From Bradyrhizobium sp. WSM1743 (GTDB taxonomy: Bacteria > Pseudomonadota > Alphaproteobacteria > Rhizobiales > Xanthobacteraceae): a DNA stretch of 36,504 nucleotides. The DNA lies in assembly GCF_000473065.1 (NCBI RefSeq), contig NZ_AXAZ01000077.1, positions 185-36,688 of the forward strand. The letters run 5' to 3'. Numbering within the stretch: position 1 is the first letter of the stretch; each line of letters starts with the position of its first letter. The notes under the pieces are model-generated. The model did not search any database. It was not told the origin of the DNA and worked only from the letters and a program-made list of their open reading frames with translations. Below, piece by piece: positions 15,601 through 22,733 of the stretch. Both the position numbers and the translations under genes were made by a program.

Positions 15601-18488
15601 AATCGCGTCAATCCGCGCCGTTCGACCAATTCATATCCGAGCAGACCAAATCGAAATCCCGCCTCGTAGTCGCCGAAGCGAGGACCGGCAATCATCCCAA
15701 GCCTCATATAGGCAACGCACGAGGCATCGCAGTTTCCGTGCTCAAGGCTGAGATTAACCGCTCGACAAACGGTCAAGGAAAAGAGGTTCAAATCCGTGAA
15801 TAGTGCAGGCGGCAGCAGCCTGGTCAGCACGCCCAGAGTCGCGAGAGACATCGGATCACTCATTAAGGGCAGATCGATCAGAGCTTCGATACGGCGCCCG
15901 CCAAGTTGGGACCGGACGCGGTCGTATTCACCTCGCGCCTCCTCGTCCGTCGGATGGGGTGGCCAGTCGATGGTCAGGTGGCGGAGGTAATCGAGAGCAA
16001 CAGCAATTGCATCGCTACTCCGATCGAGCCTCGTGTACAGGTCGATGCGCAGGCATGAGACCGTGGCTAACTCGACAGGGCCGGCCGCACGGGCTGAGAG
16101 AGCCATCAGGCGTCGCTCCGCTTCCGCCAGCGCACCGGTCAGAAACTCGCATTCTGCCCGGTTGATCTCCAGCGAGAAGACAAGTTCATGCCTGCTCTCC
16201 CAGCAATCCTCCGGCAACAGGGCCGCGCCGGCATTGAGATAAGTCAGTGCCGAATCATAGGCGGTAGACACTTTGGCGCGCTTGGCTGCGAGCAGGTTGA
16301 GTTCGGTCAGCTTCGCTTGTTCGTCTCGTGAGGTGATCAACGCAACGCCGCGGTTGAGCTGATTGACAATGTCGAAGATCACGTCCCCGTGTTGCTCTGT
16401 GGGAGTATTCGCCGCGAGCAGCCGGCCGATGGCGAGATGGGCTTCCGCACGCTCGGCTTCCGGTTTGCTTGAATAGGCGGCTTCCTGCACCCGGTCGTGG
16501 GTGAATCTGTAGTAGCCTTGCCGTCGCTCGACCAGCTCCTCGTGCGCGGCTTCCCACAGCGCTGCGTCGACTTCAGCCGCCGATCTTCCCAGAACAAGGG
16601 CCAACAGCGTCATCGTGGCGGTGTTACCGAGACAGGCGAGCTGCTGCAACGCTGCCTGCGTGTTGGCCGGAAGGCGCGCGAGTTTGCCGACCATGAGGTC
16701 CAGCACATGGTCGGTATAGCCCTTGGCGCGAATGAGATCGAGATCCCACGACCAGCACGATGACGTATGATCGAACGCAAGCAAACGCTCCTCGACGAGC
16801 TCGTGGAGAAACTGGATGGCGAAGAACGGATTGCCGCCCGCTTTCTCCTGCACTAACTGCACCAGGGACGCGGCATAACTCGGCTCGCAACGCAACGAGT
16901 CGGCGATCAGCTGCCCGACATGCTCGGTGGCAAGCGGCGCCAGCGCGATCTCCTCAACGATGCCGCTGCGGTTCTTGATGGCGGCGATCTTGCGCCGCAG
17001 AGGATGCGCGGCATCGACCTCGTTGTCGCGGTAAGCGCCGATCATCAGGAGATGGCTCACATCCGTCTGAGTCAGCAGATCCTCGAGCAGGTCCAGCGTC
17101 GCCGAGTCGAGCCATTGCAGGTCGTCGAGGAATAGCGCCAGCGGATGCTCCGGTCGCGCGAACACGCCGATGAACTGCCGCACCACTTGGTGGAAGCGCC
17201 TTTGCGCATCCTGCAGAGCCAGGTCGGGTACCCGCGGCGGCTCGCCGATGATGAGCCTCAGCTCGGGGACGAGGTCCACCAATAGCCGGCCGTTCGGGCC
17301 TAACGCCTTGTGCAGGGCATCGCGCCAGGGCGCCAGCTCGACCTCGCTCTTCGCCAGAAGGCCCCGGAGCAGGCTGCGGAACGCCTGCGCCAGTGTGGCA
17401 TAAGGAATGTCGCGCTTGTATTGGTCGAATTTGCCGTCGGCGAACAGGCCGCGCGAGGGCACCAGCACCTTGTGCAGCTCGTTGACGACAGCTGACTTGC
17501 CGATGCCGGCATATCCCGAGACCAACACCAGCTCAGGCGTCCCGCTCTGGACCATGCGGTCGAAGGCCGCGAGCAAGACTTCGATCTCTCGCGCGCGCCC
17601 ATACAGCGTCTCGGGGATGAGCAGCCGGTCCGGGATGTCGCGCTCGCCCAGGGGGAAGTCGTCGATCCCCTGCCGAGCCTCCCAGGCGGCGAGGCAGCGC
17701 CGGAGATCGCTCTCCAGACCGGCCGCGGTCTGATAGCGCTCCTCGGCGGTCTTGGCGAGCAGCTTCATGATAAGGGCCGAAAGGAAATTGGGCACTTGCT
17801 TCCGACGCTCGGCGGGCGGCACAGGCCTCCTGGCGATATGGCAGTGCACCCATTCCATCGGATCGGCTGCGGTAAATGGGGGCGCCCCGGCGAGCATCTG
17901 ATAGAAGGTGACGCCCAGCGCGTATAGATCACTGCGCGCGTCGATCGAGCGGTTCATTCGTCCGGTCTGCTCGGGTGCCATATAGGCGAGGGTGCCGGCG
18001 ATGGTTTCAGGCGGTTCGGGTGATTGGCGCTCGCGCGGGAGTCGCGAGGCAATGCCGAAACCCGTGAGTCTGACTTCGCCGGTCGCGCGATTCACGATGA
18101 TGTTGTGCGGCTTGATGTCTTTGTGCACGAGCCCACGCTGATGGACCTTGCCAAGAGCTGCCGTGATGTGGACGGCGAGATGCAAGAATGTTCCCACTTG
18201 CATGGGCGCTTGGAGCTGGCGCTCCAGCGGCTCGCCGCCGGGATCCTCGAGCAACAGCACGGGCCGGCCGCCCTCACTGACAAGTTCGAGCGGCCGCAAG
18301 GCCCACGCGCTGTCGAGTTCGTCCTTTAGTGCATATTCGTGAGCCAGGCGATCCCGGCTCGTTGATGGGGCGTGCTCAGCGGGAAGCACGGCCAGCACAG
18401 ATTTGCGGCCACCATCGGAGCCCTGGCGCGATGCCCGGCAAAAGATGCGGTCGTCGTCCTCCCATAACACCTGGAAGTCGCTGTCCAT
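12618..18488 (-). CDS. Giant hybrid sensor: Ser/Thr-kinase-like / AAA ATPase / GAF / PAS-PAS / histidine kinase
   Basis: A 1956-residue signalling protein of the trifunctional kinase-ATPase-sensor type. Residues 1-290 are protein-kinase-like (HKDIKPHN at 122-129, APEQTGRMNRSIDARSDLYA). Residues 295-620 are an AAA/STAND ATPase with P-loop GYAGIGKS (325-332) and Walker B LALFLDDLQWLD. A long helical TPR-like middle follows. A GAF domain lies about 1290-1460, two PAS/PAC units about 1465-1715, then HisKA with the phospho-acceptor His1739 (ASIAHEVSQP) and HATPase (N-box NLMVNAIQ, DSGPG, GLGMGLSI). No receiver is attached; the nearest is the separate CheY-like gene at 30900. The kinase DFG motif is replaced (LTGFGIAS, Gly143) and no N-lobe lysine motif is visible, so Ser/Thr kinase activity is doubtful. 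No membrane segments are seen, so it is cytosolic. The start at 18488 has no clear ribosome site. Confidence 0.92.
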   Translation of the reverse strand: MDSDFQVLWEDDDRIFCRASRQGSDGGRKSVLAVLPAEHAPSTSRDRLAHEYALKDELDSAWALRPLELVSEGGRPVLLLEDPGGEPLERQLQAPMQVGTFLHLAVHITAALGKVHQRGLVHKDIKPHNIIVNRATGEVRLTGFGIASRLPRERQSPEPPETIAGTLAYMAPEQTGRMNRSIDARSDLYALGVTFYQMLAGAPPFTAADPMEWVHCHIARRPVPPAERRKQVPNFLSALIMKLLAKTAEERYQTAAGLESDLRRCLAAWEARQGIDDFPLGERDIPDRLLIPETLYGRAREIEVLLAAFDRMVQSGTPELVLVSGYAGIGKSAVVNELHKVLVPSRGLFADGKFDQYKRDIPYATLAQAFRSLLRGLLAKSEVELAPWRDALHKALGPNGRLLVDLVPELRLIIGEPPRVPDLALQDAQRRFHQVVRQFIGVFARPEHPLALFLDDLQWLDSATLDLLEDLLTQTDVSHLLMIGAYRDNEVDAAHPLRRKIAAIKNRSGIVEEIALAPLATEHVGQLIADSLRCEPSYAASLVQLVQEKAGGNPFFAIQFLHELVEERLLAFDHTSSCWSWDLDLIRAKGYTDHVLDLMVGKLARLPANTQAALQQLACLGNTATMTLLALVLGRSAAEVDAALWEAAHEELVERRQGYYRFTHDRVQEAAYSSKPEAERAEAHLAIGRLLAANTPTEQHGDVIFDIVNQLNRGVALITSRDEQAKLTELNLLAAKRAKVSTAYDSALTYLNAGAALLPEDCWESRHELVFSLEINRAECEFLTGALAEAERRLMALSARAAGPVELATVSCLRIDLYTRLDRSSDAIAVALDYLRHLTIDWPPHPTDEEARGEYDRVRSQLGGRRIEALIDLPLMSDPMSLATLGVLTRLLPPALFTDLNLFSLTVCRAVNLSLEHGNCDASCVAYMRLGMIAGPRFGDYEAGFRFGLLGYELVERRGLTRFHAQTYMLFGAHLAPWTRHVRSARDALLRAFDVANKTGDLTFAAYARVNLNSNLLVAGDPLAEVQREVESGLAFAKTAQFGLVVDVVVSQLQLIRTLRGLTSKFGSFDDEQFEELQTERRFAENANLMRADCWYWIRKQQARFFAGDYAAAIEASQRAQRLLWTSISQLETAEYEFYGALSLAMACASAAPAQHREYLAALAGHRRQIQIWAKNCPENFENRAALVEAEVARLEGRELDAERLYEHAIRSARANGFVQNDALANELAARFYAARGFERIARAYLADARRAYLRWGADGKVRQLDRVYAHLAEETAALGPTSTIGTPLEQLDLATVIKLSQAVSGAIVREKLLITVMRTAIEHAGAERGLLVLSHGTELRIAAEATTDGDTVVVQLRDEPVTAALLPEAILHYILRTRESIILDDAAAQKPFSADPYIIQRQARSVLGLPVIAHANFIGVLYLENNLAAHVFAPGRIAVLKLLASQAAIALENAHLYQDLAEREARIRRLVEANIIGIIIWELGGRILEANDAFLRIVGYDREDLISGRLRWTDLTPPEWLDRHMRLWIPELKMMGSVQPFEKEYFRKDGSRVPVLIGMAAFDERRDYGVSFVVDLTERKRSEEALRQSEERFRTLVQFSFDVYWESDAQHRFTRQEFGERLADAPAPGSEIGKTWWEVPYLEPDAEAWRKHRETLDAHLPFRDFELARPTPDGGKRYVSISGLPVLDNAGRFIGYRGVGRDTTERKRAEETLREVQRELAHANRLATMGELTASIAHEVSQPIAGASMNADAALHFLDRNPPAVGRARDMLGYVVNDTDRARDIIGRIRDLIKKAPPLKDRLDINEAIRGVIELARSEAVKNDVAMQTELGDGLPLVEGDRVQLQQVILNLMVNAIQAMGTVARGSRSVLITTARAESDGIIVAVKDSGPGLAPDALKRIFDPFYTTKPGGLGMGLSICRSIIEAHAGRLWVTSNAPHGATFHFTVPAHPGSAS

Positions 18489-18532
18489 GCGCGCCGAACC
18501 GAAAGACGGGGTTCAACTGCTGGCCTCTACGG

Positions 18533-18548
18533 CACCCGATGTCGGGTG
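18533..18548. promoter_or_regulatory. Palindrome upstream of the sensor kinase gene
   Basis: CACCCGA and TCGGGTG are perfect complements separated by TG. It sits 45-60 bases before the kinase start codon, a position suiting an operator, but no regulator is indicated. Confidence 0.25.
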
Positions 18549-18800
18549 GCGAGATACCTGTTGAGCTCGTTGAATAAAATCGAGCTTGCCACAGATGGAG
18601 CGGCGTGGCCAGCCGAGCTAAGCTCGACTAGCAACGGAGCGGTCCTGAATTCTCGCTGCCGATCACGTGCGGCGTGGTCCTACCGCCCGGAATGAACGCG
18701 ACCGATCCCGATCGCGGCGTCGGCCGTGTCTCCCATCCGCTTCACGCAGATTGCCTGCCCGCGTTAGATCGGAAGAAGAGCGATTTCATTGGCGCCGCGC

Positions 18801-18840
18801 GATTCCAAGTCCTTGCGTCTACCAGTTCCGCCACGTCCGC
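18801..18840 (-). pseudogene. tRNA-Leu 5' half, truncated in the anticodon arm
   Basis: The minus strand reads gcggacgtggcggaactggt then agacgcaaggacttgg. This is the acceptor 5' strand (GCGGACG), T8-G9 and the full D-arm (GCG, GAACTGGTAGA, CGC) of a leucine tRNA. From about position 31 the match fails: no anticodon stem closes, and there is no variable arm, TTCGA loop or 3' CGTCCGC within the next 90 bases. It cannot fold as a tRNA and is a fragment. Confidence 0.6.
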
Positions 18841-19580
18841 GACCTTGATTTGATAACCTTTTTGCCCTTAGTTGCAATTGTAGACAGCCAATGCTTCGCA
18901 TGCCCGACCTATTCCGGCCCTGGCGCTCGGATTAAAGGACCCAGGATTGGGCTATGAACTGCGCAAGCATTGTCGCAGTAAGCGTCCTGTGACTATGTCC
19001 TCTCGCAAAGGGCGGGCTCGCGCGGCTTGAGGCCATTTTGCCGGCACCGATGAAATGCATAGCGAGTTTGGGTGCGCACCCTTTCCTTACCGAGCCGTGC
19101 CTCAAGCCTTCGGGCGTCCCAGCCGGAATAGGCTGGTGACTTCGAGCTCAGAAGGGCTTACCGGCAGCCGCCTGAAGGTCAGCATCGTTCTTTCTCAGGC
19201 ACCCCGAGGGTGGCCTGATCGTGCCGGGCTCCCGCTAAGCGCGAAGAAGCGGTCCCTGAGGTGGAAGCTCGTCCCTTGTGCCTGACCATGATCAAAAAAA
19301 GCCCAAGCAGGCGCGACGGTCGGAAAATGCAACAGCCAACAAATCGTTGTGAACCCCCTGCGGCTTTGTGATAGCTTCATGGACGTCCATACCTTGAACA
19401 CAGCAAAAGCAACACAGGAGGATGGACGCCAGACACATACATTTAAACCAGCCTTCCACGGTGCCGTCCTTCAGCGAGCTCAGTCGTTACGCGCTGACCG
19501 CAAGGGTTCTCAGGAAAGCTCTTCTCGCTCATCTCGATGAGACGCTCCAGGCGGTTCCGTACCAAGAGGGAGAGATCATC

Positions 19581-20033
19581 ATGATCAAGCTGAAGATTAA
19601 TGGCCAAGAACAGAACTGGGGTGGCGATCCCGATCTGCCGCTACTCTGGTTCATCCGGGACGAGATCGGACTGACGGGCACGAAGTTCGGCTGCGGTCAG
19701 GCCCTCTGCGGCTCATGCACCGTCATCGTCGATAAGCAGGCGGTGCGTGCCTGCGTCACCTCGGTGTCCGACGTCAGAGATCGCGAGGTCACGACCATCG
19801 AGGGCCTTCACCCAACCGGCGATCATCCCGTTCAAAAGGCGTGGCGGCAGCTTAACGTCCCGCAATGCGGCTTCTGCCAGACCGGTCAAATCATGCAGGC
19901 TGCGGCGCTGCTGATGGGAAATCCTAAGCCGTCGCATGACCAAATTCGCGAATCCCTGTCCGGGAATATCTGTCGGTGCGGCTGCTACCAGCGCATCGAA
20001 AACGCCGTCCATCTCGCGTCAACGGGGGTGTGA
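19581..20033 (+). CDS. (2Fe-2S) subunit of a molybdenum hydroxylase (isoquinoline 1-oxidoreductase IorA / aldehyde oxidoreductase type)
   Basis: A 150-residue electron-transfer subunit of the xanthine dehydrogenase superfamily. The N-terminal plant-type cluster uses Cys38, Cys43, Cys46 and Cys58 (FGCGQALCGSC), and the C-terminal cluster Cys96, Cys99, Cys131 and Cys133 (QCGFCQTGQ, CRCGC). Electrons pass from the molybdenum centre of the partner subunit encoded immediately downstream (1 base between the stop and the next ATG). No FAD subunit follows, as in the IorAB type that hands electrons to a cytochrome or other periplasmic carrier. The frame is open from 19422, but the ATG at 19581 has a ribosome site (GAGGGAG) and starts the conserved fold. 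It has no signal peptide; it is presumably exported bound to its Tat-carrying partner. Confidence 0.92.
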   Translation: MIKLKINGQEQNWGGDPDLPLLWFIRDEIGLTGTKFGCGQALCGSCTVIVDKQAVRACVTSVSDVRDREVTTIEGLHPTGDHPVQKAWRQLNVPQCGFCQTGQIMQAAALLMGNPKPSHDQIRESLSGNICRCGCYQRIENAVHLASTGV

Positions 20034-20034
20034 C

Positions 20035-22350
20035 ATGAACATGCTCAACCATCCCAGCAAGCTTCGCGGCTTTGAGAAGCAGATCAAGATCGAGAACGTT
20101 TCGCGCCGCAGCATCCTCAAGGGGCTTGGGCTCGCCGGCGGCTTTGTGCTCGCCGCTCCCATTATGATGCGGCCGGCCTTGGCCTACGAGACCGGCGCCG
20201 GTCAGATGCCGCACGGCACCGTGGTCGATCCGCGCGTGTTCGTGTCGATCGCATCGGACGGCATTGTGACCATCCTCGCGCACCGCGCGGAGATGGGCAC
20301 CGGCGTGCGGACCAGCCTGCCCATGATCGTCGCCGAAGAGATGGAAGCCGACTGGAAGCGGGTGCGCGTCCAGCAGGCGCATGGCGACGAAGCCAAGTTC
20401 GGCAACCAGGACACCGACGGCTCGCGCAGCACCCGGCACTATCTGATGCCCATGCGTCAGATCGGCGCCTCCGCGCGCACCATGCTCGAGCAGGCGGCCG
20501 CAAAGCGCTGGGGCGTGCCAGCCACCGAGGTGAAAGCCTCCAACCACGAAGTTGTCCATGGCGCGAGCGGGCGCAAGCTTGGCTTTGGCGAACTGGCCGC
20601 TGATGCCGCCCAGCAATCAGTGCCGAGCGTCGAAGGCTTGAAGCTGAAGGACCCAAAGGATTTCCGCTATCTCGGCAAAGGCGCGATCGGAATTGTCGAC
20701 CTGCACGATATTACCACCGGCGCCGCACGCTACGGTGCCGACGTGCGACTGCCCGGCATGAAATACGCGGTAATCGCACGACCGCCGGTGACTGGCGGCA
20801 AGCTCGTCTCGTTTGACGGGTCCGAAGCCATGAAGGTGTCGGGCGTCGAGAAGGTCGTGGAAGTCAAGGGGTGGCCGTGGCCGTCCAAATTCCAGCCGCT
20901 CGGCGGCGTGGCCGTGATCGCTCGGAACACGGGGGCAGCGATCAAGGGGCGCGATGCGCTGAAGATCGTCTGGGAGGACGGACCGAACGGCAAATACGAG
21001 TCGGGCGCCTATCGCAAGGAGCTCGAAGAGGCCGCGCGCAAGCCGGGCCTCGTGGTGCGCAAGGAAGGTGATGTGGAAGCCGCGCTGAAGGGCGCCGACA
21101 AGGTGATCGTGGGCGAGTACTTTCTGCCGCACCTTGCTCACGTCGCCATGGAGCCACCAGTCGCGGTCGCTGACGTCAAAGGCGACAAGGCCGAGATCTG
21201 GGCGCCGGTGCAAAGTGCCGGTGGAACACGTGAAGACGTGGCCAAGACATTGGACATCCCCCAGGAGAACGTCACCGTCAACGTCACGCTGCTCGGCGGC
21301 GGCTTCGGCCGCAAATCGAAATGCGACTTTGCCCTCGAAGCCGCGCTGCTTTCGAAGGAGCTCGGCGCACCGGTCAAGGTGCAATGGACGCGGGAAGATG
21401 ACATCCATAACGGCTTCCTGCATACCGTATCCGTGGAACGGATCGAGGCAGGGCTCGATAAGAGCGGCAAGGTGACCGCTTGGCGCCATCGCAGCGTAGC
21501 GCCCAGCATCGCGTCGACCTTTGCCGCCGGAACGGTGCATCAGGCCCCGTTCGAGCTCGGCATGGGGCTCGTCGACATGCCGTTCGAGATCGCCAACGTC
21601 AGTTGCGAGAACCCGGAAGCGGCCGCGCACACCCGGATCGGCTGGTTCCGATCGGTGTCGAACATCCCGCGTGCCTTCGCGGTGCAGTCGATGGTCGGAG
21701 AGATCGCGCATGCGACCGGCCGCGACCCGAAGGAGATGCTGCTCGAGCTGATCGGCTCGCCCCGCATCCTTAAGCTCGACTCGGTGAAGGACCTCTGGAA
21801 CTATGGCGAGCCCTATGACAGCTACCCGATCGATACCGCACGGCTGCGCAGAGTGGTCGAGCTGGTGGCCGAGAAGGGCGAATGGGGCCGAAAGATGCCG
21901 AAGGGCCACGGCCTCGGCATCGCCGCGCACCGCAGCTTCGTCAGCTACATCGCGACCATCATCGAGGTGGCCGTCGACGACAAGGGCAAGCTGACGGTGC
22001 CAAGGGTCGACACGGCGATCGATTGCGGCACCTACGTCAACCCCGAGCGCATCCAATCCCAGATTGAGGGTGCTGCGATCATGGGCCTCAGCCTCGCCAA
22101 ATATGGCGAGATCACCTTCAAGGACGGCAAGGTTCAGCAGAAGAACTTCGATGATTGCCCGGTGATCCGAATCGACGAGTCTCCGGCGGTGACCAACGTC
22201 CACATCGTGCCGCCGGGTCCCGATACGCCCCCGAGTGGCGTCGGCGAGCCGGGCGTCCCGCCCTTTGCGCCGGCCCTGATCAACGCGATCTTCGCCGCAA
22301 CGGGGAAACGCATCCGGGCGCTGCCGATCGGTAAGCAGCTGGAGACGTGA
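20035..22350 (+). CDS. Molybdopterin-binding catalytic subunit of a periplasmic molybdenum hydroxylase (IorB-like, xanthine dehydrogenase family)
   Basis: A 771-residue catalytic subunit binding a molybdopterin (usually MCD-type) cofactor. A Tat signal SRRSILKG lies at residues 23-30, followed by a hydrophobic stretch and a likely cleavage after ALA (50), so the complex works in the periplasm. Family landmarks include LAHRAEMGTGVRTSLP, LGGGFGRKSKCDFALEA and the active-site GVGEPGVPP with catalytic Glu738. It would hydroxylate an aldehyde or N-heterocycle with water-derived oxygen; the substrate cannot be fixed, but the convergent PQQ alcohol dehydrogenase favours aldehydes. Start ATG 20035 is 1 base after the small subunit stop; an upstream in-frame ATG at 19936 lies inside that gene and is rejected. 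No dedicated XdhC-like maturase is in the window. Confidence 0.92.
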   Translation: MNMLNHPSKLRGFEKQIKIENVSRRSILKGLGLAGGFVLAAPIMMRPALAYETGAGQMPHGTVVDPRVFVSIASDGIVTILAHRAEMGTGVRTSLPMIVAEEMEADWKRVRVQQAHGDEAKFGNQDTDGSRSTRHYLMPMRQIGASARTMLEQAAAKRWGVPATEVKASNHEVVHGASGRKLGFGELAADAAQQSVPSVEGLKLKDPKDFRYLGKGAIGIVDLHDITTGAARYGADVRLPGMKYAVIARPPVTGGKLVSFDGSEAMKVSGVEKVVEVKGWPWPSKFQPLGGVAVIARNTGAAIKGRDALKIVWEDGPNGKYESGAYRKELEEAARKPGLVVRKEGDVEAALKGADKVIVGEYFLPHLAHVAMEPPVAVADVKGDKAEIWAPVQSAGGTREDVAKTLDIPQENVTVNVTLLGGGFGRKSKCDFALEAALLSKELGAPVKVQWTREDDIHNGFLHTVSVERIEAGLDKSGKVTAWRHRSVAPSIASTFAAGTVHQAPFELGMGLVDMPFEIANVSCENPEAAAHTRIGWFRSVSNIPRAFAVQSMVGEIAHATGRDPKEMLLELIGSPRILKLDSVKDLWNYGEPYDSYPIDTARLRRVVELVAEKGEWGRKMPKGHGLGIAAHRSFVSYIATIIEVAVDDKGKLTVPRVDTAIDCGTYVNPERIQSQIEGAAIMGLSLAKYGEITFKDGKVQQKNFDDCPVIRIDESPAVTNVHIVPPGPDTPPSGVGEPGVPPFAPALINAIFAATGKRIRALPIGKQLET

Positions 22351-22415
22351 GGCGGAATATTAGTGTACGGCTCGTCTCATCAATCTGAACGGTAAACTGA
22401 ACAGGAGACGGACAA

Positions 22416-22676
22416 ATGAAAGCCACCCCAGCGGTACTTGTGGCATCGCTATTGTCGGGCGCCCTTCTTCTGAGTGCTCAGGCGGCGAGCGCACAGACAA
22501 ATCCGCCGCCCGCCACCGCCACCCGGCCGGAAGCGAATCCGGCCGGTCAAAGCTCCGTGCCCAGCAACGCTCCGCCCGCCACCACGACCCAGACCACCGG
22601 CGAGGCCAGCCGCGATCCGACGGTAAAGAAAATGAACGAGGACGAGAAAGCCAAGGTTGAGACCAAGGGTAAATAG
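22416..22676 (+). CDS. Small secreted Pro/Thr/Ala-rich protein
   Basis: An 86-residue protein with a clear Sec signal peptide (LVASLLSGALLLSAQAASAQ, cleavage near residue 26). The mature part is low-complexity, rich in Pro, Thr and Ala, and ends in a lysine-rich tail (MNEDEKAKVETKGK). Ribosome site GGAGACGG precedes the ATG. It follows the hydroxylase large subunit by 65 bp on the same strand and precedes a perfect hairpin, so it is probably the last gene of that operon. A similar small secreted protein (25243-25521) begins the opposing PQQ/Rieske set. Function unknown; a periplasmic accessory role is a guess. Confidence 0.75.
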   Translation: MKATPAVLVASLLSGALLLSAQAASAQTNPPPATATRPEANPAGQSSVPSNAPPATTTQTTGEASRDPTVKKMNEDEKAKVETKGK

Positions 22677-22682
22677 ACATGG

Positions 22683-22711
22683 AAGCGGCGGACCTTTTTA
22701 GTCCGCCGCTT
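22683..22711. terminator. Perfect hairpin between convergent operons
   Basis: aagcggcggac and gtccgccgctt pair over 11 bp around the loop CTTTTTA. It lies 6 bp after the secreted-protein stop and 22 bp from the PQQ dehydrogenase stop, so it can serve both strands. The T-run is in the loop rather than after the stem. Confidence 0.6.
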
Positions 22712-22733
22712 CTCGCCTCGCGGCTTTACGCGG

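Larger units (their letters stand above)
18489..19580. other. Long non-coding region upstream of two divergent genes
   Basis: About 1.1 kb without a convincing gene. It holds a palindrome (CACCCGA-tg-TCGGGTG, 18533-18548) 45 to 60 bases upstream of the sensor kinase start, a tRNA-Leu 5' fragment (18801-18840, minus strand), and an adapter-like string at 18766-18782. It must contain the promoters of both flanking genes. An open frame upstream of the hydroxylase small subunit starts at 19422, but has no homology before the ATG at 19581. Confidence 0.5.

Noticed and set aside
18766..18782. A string resembling an Illumina adapter (agatcggaagaagagcg)
   Set aside because: It differs from the adapter start by a three-base insertion and is flanked by ordinary genomic-looking sequence. 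It lies about 20 bases from the point where the tRNA-Leu fragment breaks off, so a chimeric join is worth excluding, but the match is not good enough to claim.
20617..22203. A 528-codon open frame antisense to the molybdenum hydroxylase large subunit
   Set aside because: It is a codon-bias shadow in high-GC DNA; the plus-strand frame has clear family motifs, and this one is His/Asp/Arg-rich without any.
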